Positions 15,834 to 24,014 of a DNA stretch of 64,000 nucleotides are shown piece after piece. Position numbers and translations under genes: made by a program. Source of the DNA: RSA9 sp036381195 (GTDB taxonomy: Bacteria; Gemmatimonadota; Gemmatimonadetes; Longimicrobiales; RSA9); the NCBI GenBank assembly GCA_036381195.1, contig DASVDH010000059.1:83717-147716 (forward strand), in the 5' to 3' direction. Below the pieces are notes generated by a model. It had not been told where the DNA came from, did no database searches, and worked only from the letters and a program-made list of their open reading frames with translations. Position 1 is the first letter of the stretch, and each line of letters opens with the position of its first letter.

Positions 15834-15873
15834 ACTCCATCTCCGCGACCGGGTTTGCCGCGCCGCCCCGGCC

Positions 15874-16116
15874 TCACTCGCCCTTGTGCTCCTTCAGGTA
15901 GCGGATCGCGTCAGCGACCGTCTGGAGCTGCTCCGCCTCCTCGTCCGGGATCTCCAGACCGAACTCCTCCTCGAACGCCATCACCAGCTCCACGGTATCC
16001 AGCGAATCGGCTCCGAGATCTTCGACGAACGAGGCCTCCGGCGTCACCTTTTCCGGTTCGACGCCCAGCTCGTTGATGATGATCTCCTTGACCTTCGCCT
16101 CGATGTTGTCCGCCAT
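15874..16116 (-). CDS. acpP: Acyl carrier protein
   Basis: 80 residues, acidic, from ATG 16116. It carries the growing acyl chain on 4'-phosphopantetheine attached to the Ser of LGADSLDTVELVMAFEEEFG. The four-helix layout is evident, with the N-terminal helix VKEIIINELGVEPEKV and the last helix ADAIRYLKEH. It lies between fabG and fabF in the normal order. The true start was chosen over the long open frame upstream because MADNIEAKVKEI is the family N-terminus. Confidence 0.97.
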   Translation of the reverse strand: MADNIEAKVKEIIINELGVEPEKVTPEASFVEDLGADSLDTVELVMAFEEEFGLEIPDEEAEQLQTVADAIRYLKEHKGE

Positions 16117-16139
16117 GATACACCCTCGCCGTTGGGGTC

Positions 16140-16898
16140 TCACATGACCATGCCACCATCGACCACGATGACCTGGCCGGTAATGTAACTCGCTCCAGGG
16201 CCAGCCAGGAACCGGACCACGCCGGCGACGTCCGCCGCCGCCCCCAGACGCCCCAGGGGGATCTGCGCGGCCAGTTGCTCGCGCACCTGCGGCGCCAGCA
16301 CAGCCGTCATTTCCGTTTCGATGTACCCCGGCGCGACCGCATTGCACAACACGCCGCGCGAGGCCAGCTCCTTCGCCGCGGACTTGGTGAGCCCGACGAG
16401 GCCGGCCTTCGATGCCGCATAATTGGCCTGTCCCTTGTTGCCGACCAGGCCCACCACGCTCGTCACGTTGATGATCCGGCCGCTCCTGCGACGCATCATG
16501 CCACGTGCCGCCGCGCGCATCGTGTGGAACGCACCCTTCAGGTTCGTGCCCAGCACACGGTCCCATTCCTCGTCGCTGAGCCGGACCAGCAGGTTGTCCT
16601 CCGTGATCCCGGCGTTGTTGACCAGGATCTCGATTGGGCCGAGATCCTCCTCCACCTGCTTCACCAGCGCATCGACGGCCGCACCGTCGCTCACGTCGCA
16701 GGCGTAGCCCCGGTGCCCTGCCCCCGGCAGCTCCTCCGCGGCCGCCGCAGCCCGATCCGCGCTCCGGCCGACCGCGGCGACGCGCGCGCCCGCGCGCGCG
16801 AGCTCCTCCGCGATCGCCCGGCCGATCCCTCGCGTCGCCCCCGTCACCAGGGCCGTCCGTCCGGCCAGCTCCTGCGCTGCTTCGCGTCCCGGTTCCAT
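16140..16898 (-). CDS. fabG: 3-oxoacyl-ACP reductase (FabG)
   Basis: 252 residues from ATG 16898, which shares one base with the fabD stop (TGATG). It is the NADPH-dependent ketoreductase of fatty-acid synthesis. SDR landmarks are the cofactor loop TGATRGIGRAIAEELARAG, the NNAG motif ILVNNAGITEDNLLVRL, catalytic Ser in NVTSVVGLVGNKGQ, YxxxK in NYAASKAGL and the PG motif VAPGYIETEM. The N-terminal 12 residues are a short extension. Size and position in fabH-fabD-fabG-acpP-fabF are standard. Confidence 0.96.
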   Translation of the reverse strand: MEPGREAAQELAGRTALVTGATRGIGRAIAEELARAGARVAAVGRSADRAAAAAEELPGAGHRGYACDVSDGAAVDALVKQVEEDLGPIEILVNNAGITEDNLLVRLSDEEWDRVLGTNLKGAFHTMRAAARGMMRRRSGRIINVTSVVGLVGNKGQANYAASKAGLVGLTKSAAKELASRGVLCNAVAPGYIETEMTAVLAPQVREQLAAQIPLGRLGAAADVAGVVRFLAGPGASYITGQVIVVDGGMVM

Positions 16899-17821
16899 CA
16901 CGCGTCGATGAACCTCTCCACCTCTGCGGCGGTTCCAAGCGTCTGCGTTCGGGCGCCGGCATCGATCCGCTTGAGCAGGCCGCTCAGCACGGAGCCGGGA
17001 CCGAGCTCCACGAAGTCCTGGACGCCCGCGGACAGGATCGCCCGCATGCACGCCGCCCAGCGCACCGGCGCCGTCAACTGTCGCAGCAGCAGCTCCCGTG
17101 CGGATGCGGCCTCCGTGACCGGCTCGGCAGTGACGTTGGACACCACCGGAAACCGGGGCGCCGCGAACCGCACCGATTCCAGCTTTTCGGCGAGGCCCGC
17201 CTCCGCGGTCGCCATCAACGGCGAGTGGAACGCGCCCGAGACGTTGAGCCGGAGCGCCCGGCGCGCGCCGGCTTCGCGGGCCAGCGCGATCGCGCGCTCC
17301 ACGGCCGCGACATCGCCGCTGACGACCACCTGGCCCGGGGCGTTGTAATTCGCCGCGACACATTCCGCCTCGGGCGTCGAGGCCTCACGGCAAACACGCT
17401 CGACCGCCTCGTCCTCCAGGCCCAGGATGGCGGCCATGGTCCCCGGCCGTTCCTCGCCGCTGCGATGCATGAGCTCGCCGCGGCGGCGCACCAGCCGCAC
17501 CGCATCCGCGAAATCGAGGCTTCCGGCCGCCACGTACGCGCTGAACTCGCCGAGCGAGTGGCCGGCGGCGAAGCGGATGTCCTCGAAGCGACGCGCAACG
17601 AGCCGGAACACGGCGATCGAGTGCACCAGGATGGCCGGCTGCGCGTTGTGCGTCGCGGTCAGCTCCTCCGCCGGCCCTTCCCAGGCGATGCGCGACAGCT
17701 CGACGCCGAGCGCCTCGTCCGCCTCGCGCCAGAGATCGCGCACCACGGCATGGCGCTCCGCGAGGTCGCGGGCCATGCCGACGTACTGGGCGCCCTGGCC
17801 CGGAAACAAGAGCGCTACCAA
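16898..17821 (-). CDS. fabD: Malonyl-CoA:ACP transacylase (FabD)
   Basis: 307 residues. The family N-terminus (ALLFPGQGAQYVGM) begins two codons after a TTG at 17821. No ATG or GTG lies just upstream in frame, so TTG is the likely start, overlapping the fabH stop by 7 bp. The enzyme loads malonate onto ACP. The nucleophile Ser is in AGHSLGEFSAYVAAG, the Arg in VRRRGELM, and the catalytic His in GAFHSPLM. HNAQPAILVHS and FVELGPGSVLSGL are also typical. Rare TTG initiation is shared with plsX in this operon. Confidence 0.95.
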   Translation of the reverse strand: MVALLFPGQGAQYVGMARDLAERHAVVRDLWREADEALGVELSRIAWEGPAEELTATHNAQPAILVHSIAVFRLVARRFEDIRFAAGHSLGEFSAYVAAGSLDFADAVRLVRRRGELMHRSGEERPGTMAAILGLEDEAVERVCREASTPEAECVAANYNAPGQVVVSGDVAAVERAIALAREAGARRALRLNVSGAFHSPLMATAEAGLAEKLESVRFAAPRFPVVSNVTAEPVTEAASARELLLRQLTAPVRWAACMRAILSAGVQDFVELGPGSVLSGLLKRIDAGARTQTLGTAAEVERFIDA

Positions 17822-18807
17822 CGCAGGACCGCCGAGCCCCAGGTGAAGCCCGCGCCGAACGCGACGAGAAGCACGTTGTCCCCCGGCTTGAGCCGCCCCT
17901 GCTCCTGCGCCTCGTCGAGCGCGATCGGCACCGTGGCCGAGCTCATGTTGCCGTACCGGTCCACGTTGACGAAGACCTTTTCCATGGGGATGCCCGCGTA
18001 CCGGGCGGTCGCCTCGATGATCCGGATGTTGGCCTGGTGGGGGACGAACAGATCGATGTCCTTCCCCGTCATGCCGGCTCGCAGGAGGGCCTGATCGGCG
18101 GCTTCCGCCATCGAGCGCACGGCCGCCTTGAAGACCTCCCGGCCGGCCATCTTGACCAGGTGCATCCGCTCCTCGAGCAGACCCTGGTCCAGCGGCATCT
18201 TCACTCCGCCGGCCGGTCGCCAGAGGAGCTCGGCGAGACTGCCGTCCGAGCGGATGAACTGGGAGATGAGGCCGCGGCCGTTGGTGGAACGGCGCACCAC
18301 CGCTGCGCCCGCGCCGTCGCCGAACAGCACGCAGGTCGAGCGGTCCGTCCAGTCGGTGATCCCGCTCATCTTCTCCGTCGAGACGACGAGCGCGATTTCG
18401 CCCCGCCCGGCGGCGAGGTAGCCCTCGGCGACGGCGAGGGCGTAGATGAAGCCGGAGCAGGCGGCGGAGATGTCGAACGCGGCCGCGTTGGTCGCCCCAA
18501 GGAGGGACTGCAGATCGCAGGCGGTGGCCGGCAGCAGGCGGTCAGGCGTGGCCGTCGCCACCACGATGAGGTCGACCTCGCCGGGATGGATCTGCGCCCG
18601 GCACATCGCGATGCGCGCGGCCTCGGCACCCATCTCTGCGCAGCCCACCTCGAGCGGCGCGATGCGCCGCTCCCGGATCCCGGTCCGCTCCCGGATCCAC
18701 TCATCCGACGTGTCCACCATCCGCTCGAGCTCGGCGTTCGTCATCACCCGCTCGGGCAGATAGCGACCCGTGGAGACGATCTCGACCAGCGGCTTGGGAC
18801 CCTTCAT
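17815..18807 (-). CDS. fabH: 3-oxoacyl-ACP synthase III (FabH)
   Basis: 330 residues from ATG 18807, overlapping the plsX stop (ATGA). It starts fatty-acid synthesis by condensing acyl-CoA with malonyl-ACP. The catalytic Cys lies in FDISAACSGFIYAL, the His in VPHQANIRIIEAT, and the Asn in VDRYGNMSSATVPIAL. The N-terminus VSTGRYLPERVMTNAEL and WIRERTGIRERRIA are classic. Full length for the family (about 320). The substrate range (straight or branched primer) cannot be read from the sequence by eye. Confidence 0.96.
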   Translation of the reverse strand: MKGPKPLVEIVSTGRYLPERVMTNAELERMVDTSDEWIRERTGIRERRIAPLEVGCAEMGAEAARIAMCRAQIHPGEVDLIVVATATPDRLLPATACDLQSLLGATNAAAFDISAACSGFIYALAVAEGYLAAGRGEIALVVSTEKMSGITDWTDRSTCVLFGDGAGAAVVRRSTNGRGLISQFIRSDGSLAELLWRPAGGVKMPLDQGLLEERMHLVKMAGREVFKAAVRSMAEAADQALLRAGMTGKDIDLFVPHQANIRIIEATARYAGIPMEKVFVNVDRYGNMSSATVPIALDEAQEQGRLKPGDNVLLVAFGAGFTWGSAVLRW

Positions 18808-19850
18808 GCGCCCTCCGCGAGGCGTTCCTTTGGCGATGTGTTCGTGTCCGGCGGCAGCGCGGCGGCGCCGTTGGTCGGCAGCGCGCCGAGCTCGCGGCGG
18901 ATGTGGCCCAGCATGCGAGCTCCGACGGCCTGACTGGCCACGCGGATCGCGTTCTTGATCGCGCGCGGCGGGGACTCGCCGTGACAGACGATGGAGATGC
19001 CGTTGACCCCGAGCAGCGGCGCCCCGCCGTACTCCGTGTAATCCAGTACCCGCGCGACCCGCTCCAGGTGCACCTCGGTCCCCTTCTCCGCCAGCTCCCG
19101 GGCGATGAGCTGGTACACAAAGCCCGCGACGGACTCGTAGAACTTCAGCAGCACGTTGCCGGCGAAGCCATCCGTGACCAGGACATCGCAAACGCCGGAG
19201 ATGATGTCGCGGCCCTCGATGTTGCCGACGAAATTGAGCCCGCTCCGCTGCAGGAGGCCGTAGGTCTCCACGGCGAGCTCGTTCCCCTTCTCCGGCTCCT
19301 CTCCGATGTTCAGGAGGCCCACGCGCGGGCTGGGACGGCGCAGGACGTCCTCCGCGTACACGGCGCCCAGACGAGCGAACTGGAGGAGGTGGCCGGGCTT
19401 GCTGTCCACGTTCGCCCCCGCATCGACGAGGACGACCGGGTCCTGTGCAGTCGGCAGGACGGCCGCGACGGTCGGCCGATCGACACCGGGGACAGCGCGC
19501 AGGATGAGCAGCGACGCCGCCATCACGGCCCCCGTCGAGCCCGCGCTCACGAACGCGTCCGCCTTGCCCTCTCGCTGCAGCTTGAGGCCGGCGACGATCG
19601 AGGACTGCGGCTTGCGCCGCACCGCGGTCGCCGGCGGCTCGCCGGGCTCGATCCGGTCCGGGGCATGCACGATGTGCAGCCGCTCCGGCGCCGTCTCGCC
19701 GCAGCGCGTCAGCTCCGCCTCGATCTTGTCACGATCGCCAACGAGCACCAGCTCGAAGTCGTCCGCGAGCTCGCGCAACGCCTCGATCGCCCCCTCCACC
19801 TCCACGGTCGGGTGGCGATCCGTGCCCATGGCGTCCAGCGCGATGCGCAA
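18804..19850 (-). CDS. plsX: Phosphate acyltransferase (PlsX)
   Basis: 348 residues if started at TTG 19850. The family begins LRIALDAMGxD, and TTG immediately encodes this position, preceded by an AGGGGG ribosome-binding site at 19855-19860 that overlaps the rpmF stop. Longer frames exist but read through rpmF. PlsX converts acyl-ACP to acyl-phosphate for phospholipid synthesis. Recognisable parts are FVSAGSTGAVMAASLL, DAGANVDSKPGHLLQFA, LLNIGEEPEKGNE and VTDGFAGNVLLKFYESVA. The Pro/Asn/Thr-rich C-terminal 30 residues are a tail outside the domain. Confidence 0.95.
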   Translation of the reverse strand: MRIALDAMGTDRHPTVEVEGAIEALRELADDFELVLVGDRDKIEAELTRCGETAPERLHIVHAPDRIEPGEPPATAVRRKPQSSIVAGLKLQREGKADAFVSAGSTGAVMAASLLILRAVPGVDRPTVAAVLPTAQDPVVLVDAGANVDSKPGHLLQFARLGAVYAEDVLRRPSPRVGLLNIGEEPEKGNELAVETYGLLQRSGLNFVGNIEGRDIISGVCDVLVTDGFAGNVLLKFYESVAGFVYQLIARELAEKGTEVHLERVARVLDYTEYGGAPLLGVNGISIVCHGESPPRAIKNAIRVASQAVGARMLGHIRRELGALPTNGAAALPPDTNTSPKERLAEGA

Positions 19851-19858
19851 CCGGCCCC

Positions 19859-20041
19859 CTAGACCTGCTCGACTTCGATGACCTGCTCGCCGCGGTACGT
19901 CCCGCACGTCGGACACACGCGGTGCGGGAGCTTGGGGTCCCCGCAGCGCGGGCACGGGACGAGCGCGGGGAGCGGCGCCTTGTAGTGCGTGCGGCGCTTC
20001 CGCTTGCGCTGCTTCGATACCTTCTTCTTGGGGACGGCCAT
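19859..20041 (-). CDS. rpmF: 50S ribosomal protein L32, zinc-binding form
   Basis: 60 residues. It has the basic N-terminus MAVPKKKVSKQRKRKRR of L32 followed by a four-Cys ribbon (CPRCG ... CPTCG), so it is the zinc-containing paralogue type. Placement between the DUF177 gene and plsX is the conserved arrangement in many phyla, linking ribosome and lipid synthesis expression. The TAG stop is embedded in the plsX ribosome-binding site. Confidence 0.97.
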   Translation of the reverse strand: MAVPKKKVSKQRKRKRRTHYKAPLPALVPCPRCGDPKLPHRVCPTCGTYRGEQVIEVEQV

Positions 20042-20054
20042 GATGCCTCCGTGA

Positions 20055-20564
20055 TCAGTCGAACTTCATACGCCGCAACTCGGCCCAGCGCTCGTCGCCC
20101 GTGGGGATCGTGCAGCCGCAGCTCCCCTCGTTGAGGTTGGCTCCACAGCGGGGACACAGGCCCCGGCAGGCCTCGCGGCAGACCGGGTACGGCGGCACGG
20201 CAAGCAGGACGTGCTCCCGGACCGGCTCGGCGAGATCGAGCCAGCGCGTGCCGGCTGGCAGCGGGTACACCTCGTGACGCTCCGCCTCCGCCTGCCCGAC
20301 GCCCGCACGGAAAACGAGCGACACCGGCTCATCCACCTCCGCGAGCACGGTGACCAGGCAACGCCGGCACTCCACCTCGACGCACGTACGCAGCCGGCCG
20401 CGCACGACGACATCGGGACCGGACTGCTGCGCCTCGAGCCGGGCCTCGAGAGGCCGGGTGAGACGCAGCCCGGTATCGGCCCAGATCGGGCTGTCCGCCG
20501 GAACGCGGTCTTCGATCCGGATGCGCCTCTCGCGCTGCAACCGGAGGAGATCGAGTTCCAGCAT
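20055..20564 (-). CDS. DUF177/YceD-family protein
   Basis: 169 residues from ATG 20564 (a TTG two codons upstream is less likely). DUF177/YceD proteins are encoded next to rpmF and are linked in other bacteria to 23S rRNA or ribosome maturation. The core shows VVVRGRLRTCVEVECRRCLV followed by SLVFRAG. A Cys-rich C-terminus (CREACRGLCPRCGANLNEGSCGC region) resembles a zinc ribbon and is typical of many members. It is the first gene of the fatty-acid operon. The promoter at 20573-20601 predicts a transcript start only about 2 nt before the ATG. Confidence 0.9.
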   Translation of the reverse strand: MLELDLLRLQRERRIRIEDRVPADSPIWADTGLRLTRPLEARLEAQQSGPDVVVRGRLRTCVEVECRRCLVTVLAEVDEPVSLVFRAGVGQAEAERHEVYPLPAGTRWLDLAEPVREHVLLAVPPYPVCREACRGLCPRCGANLNEGSCGCTIPTGDERWAELRRMKFD

Positions 20565-20572
20565 AGCCAAAT

Positions 20573-20601
20573 AAGATGGGCAGCGCGCGGTTCCATGTCA
20601 A
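20573..20601 (-). promoter_or_regulatory. Promoter of the yceD-rpmF-plsX-fab operon, predicted leaderless
   Basis: Minus strand: perfect TTGACA (20596-20601), 17 bp, CATCTT (20573-20578) followed by ATTTGG. The start point 6-8 nt downstream falls at about 20565-20567, next to the yceD ATG at 20564, leaving no room for a ribosome-binding site. It fills the 63-bp gap after ndk. Confidence 0.55.
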
Positions 20602-20627
20602 CCGATCGCCGCCCAGTCGCTCCCGCC

Positions 20628-21062
20628 TCAGGCGGCGTCCGGCGCCGCCCGCAGGACGTCCGCCGTCGCGAAGAAGAACGCCGTCTCCCGCTGCGCCGTC
20701 TCCGGCGCATCCGAGGCGTGGATCGCGTTGCGCTCCTTGGACTCCGCATACAGCGCCCGAACGGTGCCGGGCCGCGCCTCGGCCGGATCCGTCGCGCCGA
20801 TCACCTCGCGCAGGCGCGCCACGGCGCCCTCGCGCTCGAGCAGGACGGGGACGACCGGCCCCGACGTCATGAAGCGGACGAGCGACTCGTAGAACGGCCG
20901 CTCCCGATGCACGGCGTAGAACTCCCGCGCCTCGGCCTCGCTCAGCCGCAGCATCCGGATGCCCCGGATGCGGAAGCCATCTTCCTCGAGGTGCGCGAGA
21001 ATGCGCCCGGTCAGGTTGCGGGCGACCGCGTCCGGCTTGATGATCGCGAGCGTGTATTCCAT
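20628..21062 (-). CDS. ndk: Nucleoside diphosphate kinase
   Basis: 144 residues, full length. It transfers the gamma phosphate between nucleoside triphosphates through a phospho-His intermediate. The N-terminus YTLAIIKPDAVARNLTGRIL, the FMTSGPVVPVLLEREGAVARLR segment (split here at VLLEREG) and the active-site His of NAIHASDA are intact. It is the last gene of the manB-to-ndk series, 7 bp after the EIIA-CBS gene. GTP made by a GDP-forming SucCD could be exchanged by this enzyme. Confidence 0.97.
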   Translation of the reverse strand: MEYTLAIIKPDAVARNLTGRILAHLEEDGFRIRGIRMLRLSEAEAREFYAVHRERPFYESLVRFMTSGPVVPVLLEREGAVARLREVIGATDPAEARPGTVRALYAESKERNAIHASDAPETAQRETAFFFATADVLRAAPDAA

Positions 21063-21069
21063 CGGTCGT

Positions 21070-21945
21070 TCAACGCGCGAAGAGTTTGCGGATGATCTGG
21101 GCCCGGGTGAGAATCCCCGTGAGCCTGCCCTCGCTGACTACGGGCAACTGCTCGACGTTCTTGTTGATCATCGTGCTCGCGGCCTCGTCCAACCCCACCT
21201 CCGGCGAAATGCAGAGCACGGATCTGGTCATGACGTCGCGGACCTTGAGCGCGCCGAGGCCGGGGCCCGCCTCCCGGTCTCCGGCGGGGGGGACCTGCGG
21301 AAGGATGGCCCGCATCAGGTCCACCTCCGAGACGATGCCCAGCACCTCGCGCTTATCGCCAGTGACGACGACCGCGTTCACGCGCTCGCGGATCATCGTC
21401 TCGAGCGCCTCCCGGACCGGCGCATCGGGAGCGACGACGGGGACGTCGTACGCCATGACGTCTCGCACGGCGAGCTGGGGCTCGATGCGCAGGTCGCCCA
21501 GATCCCTGATGGCGAGGACGTCCTCCACCGATCGCGCGGCCAGCAGGCGGTCCAGGACGCGCTCGTCACGCAACAAGCGTCCGATCGCAGCCAGCGTCTG
21601 GAGGTAGCTGGACGCCCCCTCGCGGGGGCCCAGGATGAGGAAGACGATCCGGGGCCGCACACGGTCTCCCGCCTCCGGCGCAGCGAGCGGCTCGGGCGCG
21701 ATGCCCAGGGCCACGACGAGGCGGTCCACCGCATCCGTGCGCTGGTGAGGCAGCACGATCTGGTCCCCGATGGTGACCAGGTCCCGTCCCCCCGCGGTCG
21801 CGACCAGGCGCTCGATGTCCAGCGGCGTGCGCACGAGGCCCTGCTGCGCAAGCCGCTGGATGAGCGCGATGATCGCCTCATGCAACGATGCGGCCTCGAG
21901 CGGAACGATGATGTTCTCGGGACCGAGGATCTCGCGCAGTTGCAT
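21070..21945 (-). CDS. PTS EIIA-type-2 domain fused to a CBS pair
   Basis: 291 residues from ATG 21945 (a GTG at 21954 with GGAG just upstream is an alternative). The N-terminal 145 or so residues are a PTS EIIA domain of the fructose/nitrogen class: LREILGPENIIVPLEAASLHEAI and a phospho-acceptor His at about residue 67 in VLPHQRTDAV. Two CBS domains follow (VRDVMAYDVPVVAPD, VRDVMTRSVLCISPE), which elsewhere sense adenine nucleotides or SAM. No transporter, HPr or EI lies nearby, so a regulatory role of EIIA-Ntr type is more likely than sugar uptake. Placement after sucD suggests an energy-status sensor; that is inference. Confidence 0.8.
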   Translation of the reverse strand: MQLREILGPENIIVPLEAASLHEAIIALIQRLAQQGLVRTPLDIERLVATAGGRDLVTIGDQIVLPHQRTDAVDRLVVALGIAPEPLAAPEAGDRVRPRIVFLILGPREGASSYLQTLAAIGRLLRDERVLDRLLAARSVEDVLAIRDLGDLRIEPQLAVRDVMAYDVPVVAPDAPVREALETMIRERVNAVVVTGDKREVLGIVSEVDLMRAILPQVPPAGDREAGPGLGALKVRDVMTRSVLCISPEVGLDEAASTMINKNVEQLPVVSEGRLTGILTRAQIIRKLFAR

Positions 21946-21975
21946 GGAGAGCACGGCTCCGACCGGCTCGGCCGG

Positions 21976-22857
21976 TCAGAGCGCCTCCTGGATGAGGCCG
22001 ACCACCTCGATGGGGCGACGCGCGACGCGGATGCCGTTCTCCTCGAAGGCCCGGATCTTCTCCGCCGCCGTACCGGACGACCCGCTGATGATGGCCCCGG
22101 CGTGGCCCATGCGCCGCCCCGGGGGCGCGGTCTGGCCGGCGATGAAGCCCACGACCGGCTTCGAGAGGTTCTGCCGTGCGAACGCCGCTGCCTCCTGCTC
22201 GTCCGTTCCGCCGATCTCGCCGATCATCACGACGGCGCGCGTCTCCTCGTCCTCCTCGAACGCAGCCAGGCAGTCGATGAAGGAAGTTCCGATGATCGGG
22301 TCGCCCCCGATCCCCACGCAGGTCGTCTGGCCGATGCCGGCGCGGGTGAGCTGGTTGACGACCTCGTACGTGAGCGTCCCGGAGCGCGAGACCACGCCCA
22401 CGGGCCCACGGGTCACGATCGATCCCGGGATGATCCCGATCTTGCACCGGCCCGGCGAGATGAGTCCCGGGCAATTGGGCCCGACGAGCCGCGCCCCCTT
22501 CTCCGCCACGAAGGGGTAGACCCGCGTCATGTCGAGCACGGGAATGCCCTCGGTGATCGCGACGATGAGCCGGATGCCGGCGTCCGCGGCCTCGAGGATC
22601 GCATCGGCCGCGAAGGCCGGGGGGACGTAGATGACGGATGCATCGGCGCCCGTCTCGCCCACGGCGCGGTCCATCGTGTCGAAGACCGGTACGCGCTTGC
22701 CGCCGGGACCCTCGAACCATTGTCCGCCCTTGCCCGGCGTGACGCCCGCAACGATGTGCGTTCCGTAATCCATCATCTGACGTGCGTGGAACGAGCCGTC
22801 GCGGCCCGTGATCCCCTGCACGATCAGGCGTGTGCTTTCGTCTGCAAAGATCGCCAT
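21976..22857 (-). CDS. sucD: Succinyl-CoA synthetase alpha subunit (SucD)
   Basis: 293 residues, full length. Together with SucC it makes ATP or GTP from succinyl-CoA in the TCA cycle. The CoA-binding Rossmann part has VQGITGRDGSFHARQM and AGVTPGKGG. The phospho-His loop is GRRMGHAGAIISGSSGTAAEK, split here as RRMGHAGAII and SGSSGTA. NCPGLISPGRCKIGIIPG and VSRSGTLTYEVVNQLT also match. It starts 2 bp after the sucC stop. The nucleotide preference is not decided by eye. Confidence 0.97.
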   Translation of the reverse strand: MAIFADESTRLIVQGITGRDGSFHARQMMDYGTHIVAGVTPGKGGQWFEGPGGKRVPVFDTMDRAVGETGADASVIYVPPAFAADAILEAADAGIRLIVAITEGIPVLDMTRVYPFVAEKGARLVGPNCPGLISPGRCKIGIIPGSIVTRGPVGVVSRSGTLTYEVVNQLTRAGIGQTTCVGIGGDPIIGTSFIDCLAAFEEDEETRAVVMIGEIGGTDEQEAAAFARQNLSKPVVGFIAGQTAPPGRRMGHAGAIISGSSGTAAEKIRAFEENGIRVARRPIEVVGLIQEAL

Positions 22858-22859
22858 GG

Positions 22860-24011
22860 TCAGTCGGTCGCTCGGGGAGCGCCCCCGGCCATCTCGACGG
22901 CCTTCTGCACGACCTCGTCCATCGACGTCGTGGCGCCGAAGCCGGCCTGTTGCAGGATATCGAGGGCGAGTCCTTCGTTCGTGCCCGTCAGCCGGATGAC
23001 GAGCGGGACCCGGATCTCGATGCGGCGGCTCGCCTCGACGATGCCGTTGGCCACGTCATCGCAGCGCGTGATGCCGCCGAAGATGTTGAAGAGGATGACC
23101 TTCACCTTCGGGTCGCGCGTGATGATGCGGAGCGCGTTCACCACCTTCTCCGGATTCGACGAGCCGCCGATGTCGAGGAAGTTGGCCGGCTCGCCGCCGT
23201 AGAACTTGATCAGGTCCATCGTCGCCATGGCCAGGCCAGCGCCGTTGACCACCGCGCCGATGTTGCCATCGAGTTGGATGTAGGTGAGGCCCGCCTCGCG
23301 CGCGGCGGTTTCCGCCGGCGGCTCCGCCGAAACATCGCGGAGTGCGGCGATGGATTCCCGCCGGAAGAGCTCGTTGTCATCGATGTTGAACTTCGCATCG
23401 ATCGCCTTGACCTCGCCCGCCGGCGTGGTGATCAACGGGTTGATCTCGGCGAGCGAGGCGCCGCTCTCCACGAAGGCGCGGTACAGGTTGCGCAGAATCG
23501 CCGCACAGGCACGCTGCTGCGGGGCCTCATCGTAGAGCGTCGTGGCGAGCCAGTACGCCTGGTGCGGAAGGAGGCCGTAGCGCGGATCCACGACGAGGCG
23601 CCGGATGGCACCGGGCGCCCGCGCGGCGACCTCCTCGATGTCCACGCCGCCTTCGCGGCTGACCATGAACACCGGGCGCTTGGACGCACGGTCCACGATC
23701 ACGCCCACGTAGCTCTCGGAGGCGATCTCCTCGGCCGGGGTGACCAGCACCTTCTTCACCCGGAGTCCCTTGATCTCCATCCCGAGGATGCGAGCGGCCT
23801 TCTCCCGCGCCTCGGCCGGGGTCGCCGCGAGCTGCACGCCGCCCGCCTTGCCGCGGCCGCCGGCGTGCACCTGGGCCTTGATGACGACGCGGGCGCCGAA
23901 GCGCGCAGCGATGGTCTCCGCTTGCTCCGGCGTCTCGGCCACCTCCCCGGGTGGAACCGGAACGCCGTGCGCGCGAAGGATCTCCCGCGCCTGATACTCG
24001 TGAATGTTCAT
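22860..24011 (-). CDS. sucC: Succinyl-CoA synthetase beta subunit (SucC)
   Basis: 383 residues from ATG 24011, 3 bp after the carbamate kinase stop. It is the ATP-grasp subunit that holds the nucleotide. The N-terminus MNIHEYQAREILRAHGVPVP, the loop VIKAQVHAGGRGKAGGV, VDPRYGLLPHQAYWLA, EINPLITTPAGEVKAIDAK and NIFGGITRCDDVANGIVEA are characteristic. Length is standard (about 388). It forms an obvious pair with sucD. Confidence 0.97.
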   Translation of the reverse strand: MNIHEYQAREILRAHGVPVPPGEVAETPEQAETIAARFGARVVIKAQVHAGGRGKAGGVQLAATPAEAREKAARILGMEIKGLRVKKVLVTPAEEIASESYVGVIVDRASKRPVFMVSREGGVDIEEVAARAPGAIRRLVVDPRYGLLPHQAYWLATTLYDEAPQQRACAAILRNLYRAFVESGASLAEINPLITTPAGEVKAIDAKFNIDDNELFRRESIAALRDVSAEPPAETAAREAGLTYIQLDGNIGAVVNGAGLAMATMDLIKFYGGEPANFLDIGGSSNPEKVVNALRIITRDPKVKVILFNIFGGITRCDDVANGIVEASRRIEIRVPLVIRLTGTNEGLALDILQQAGFGATTSMDEVVQKAVEMAGGAPRATD

Positions 24012-24014
24012 CCG

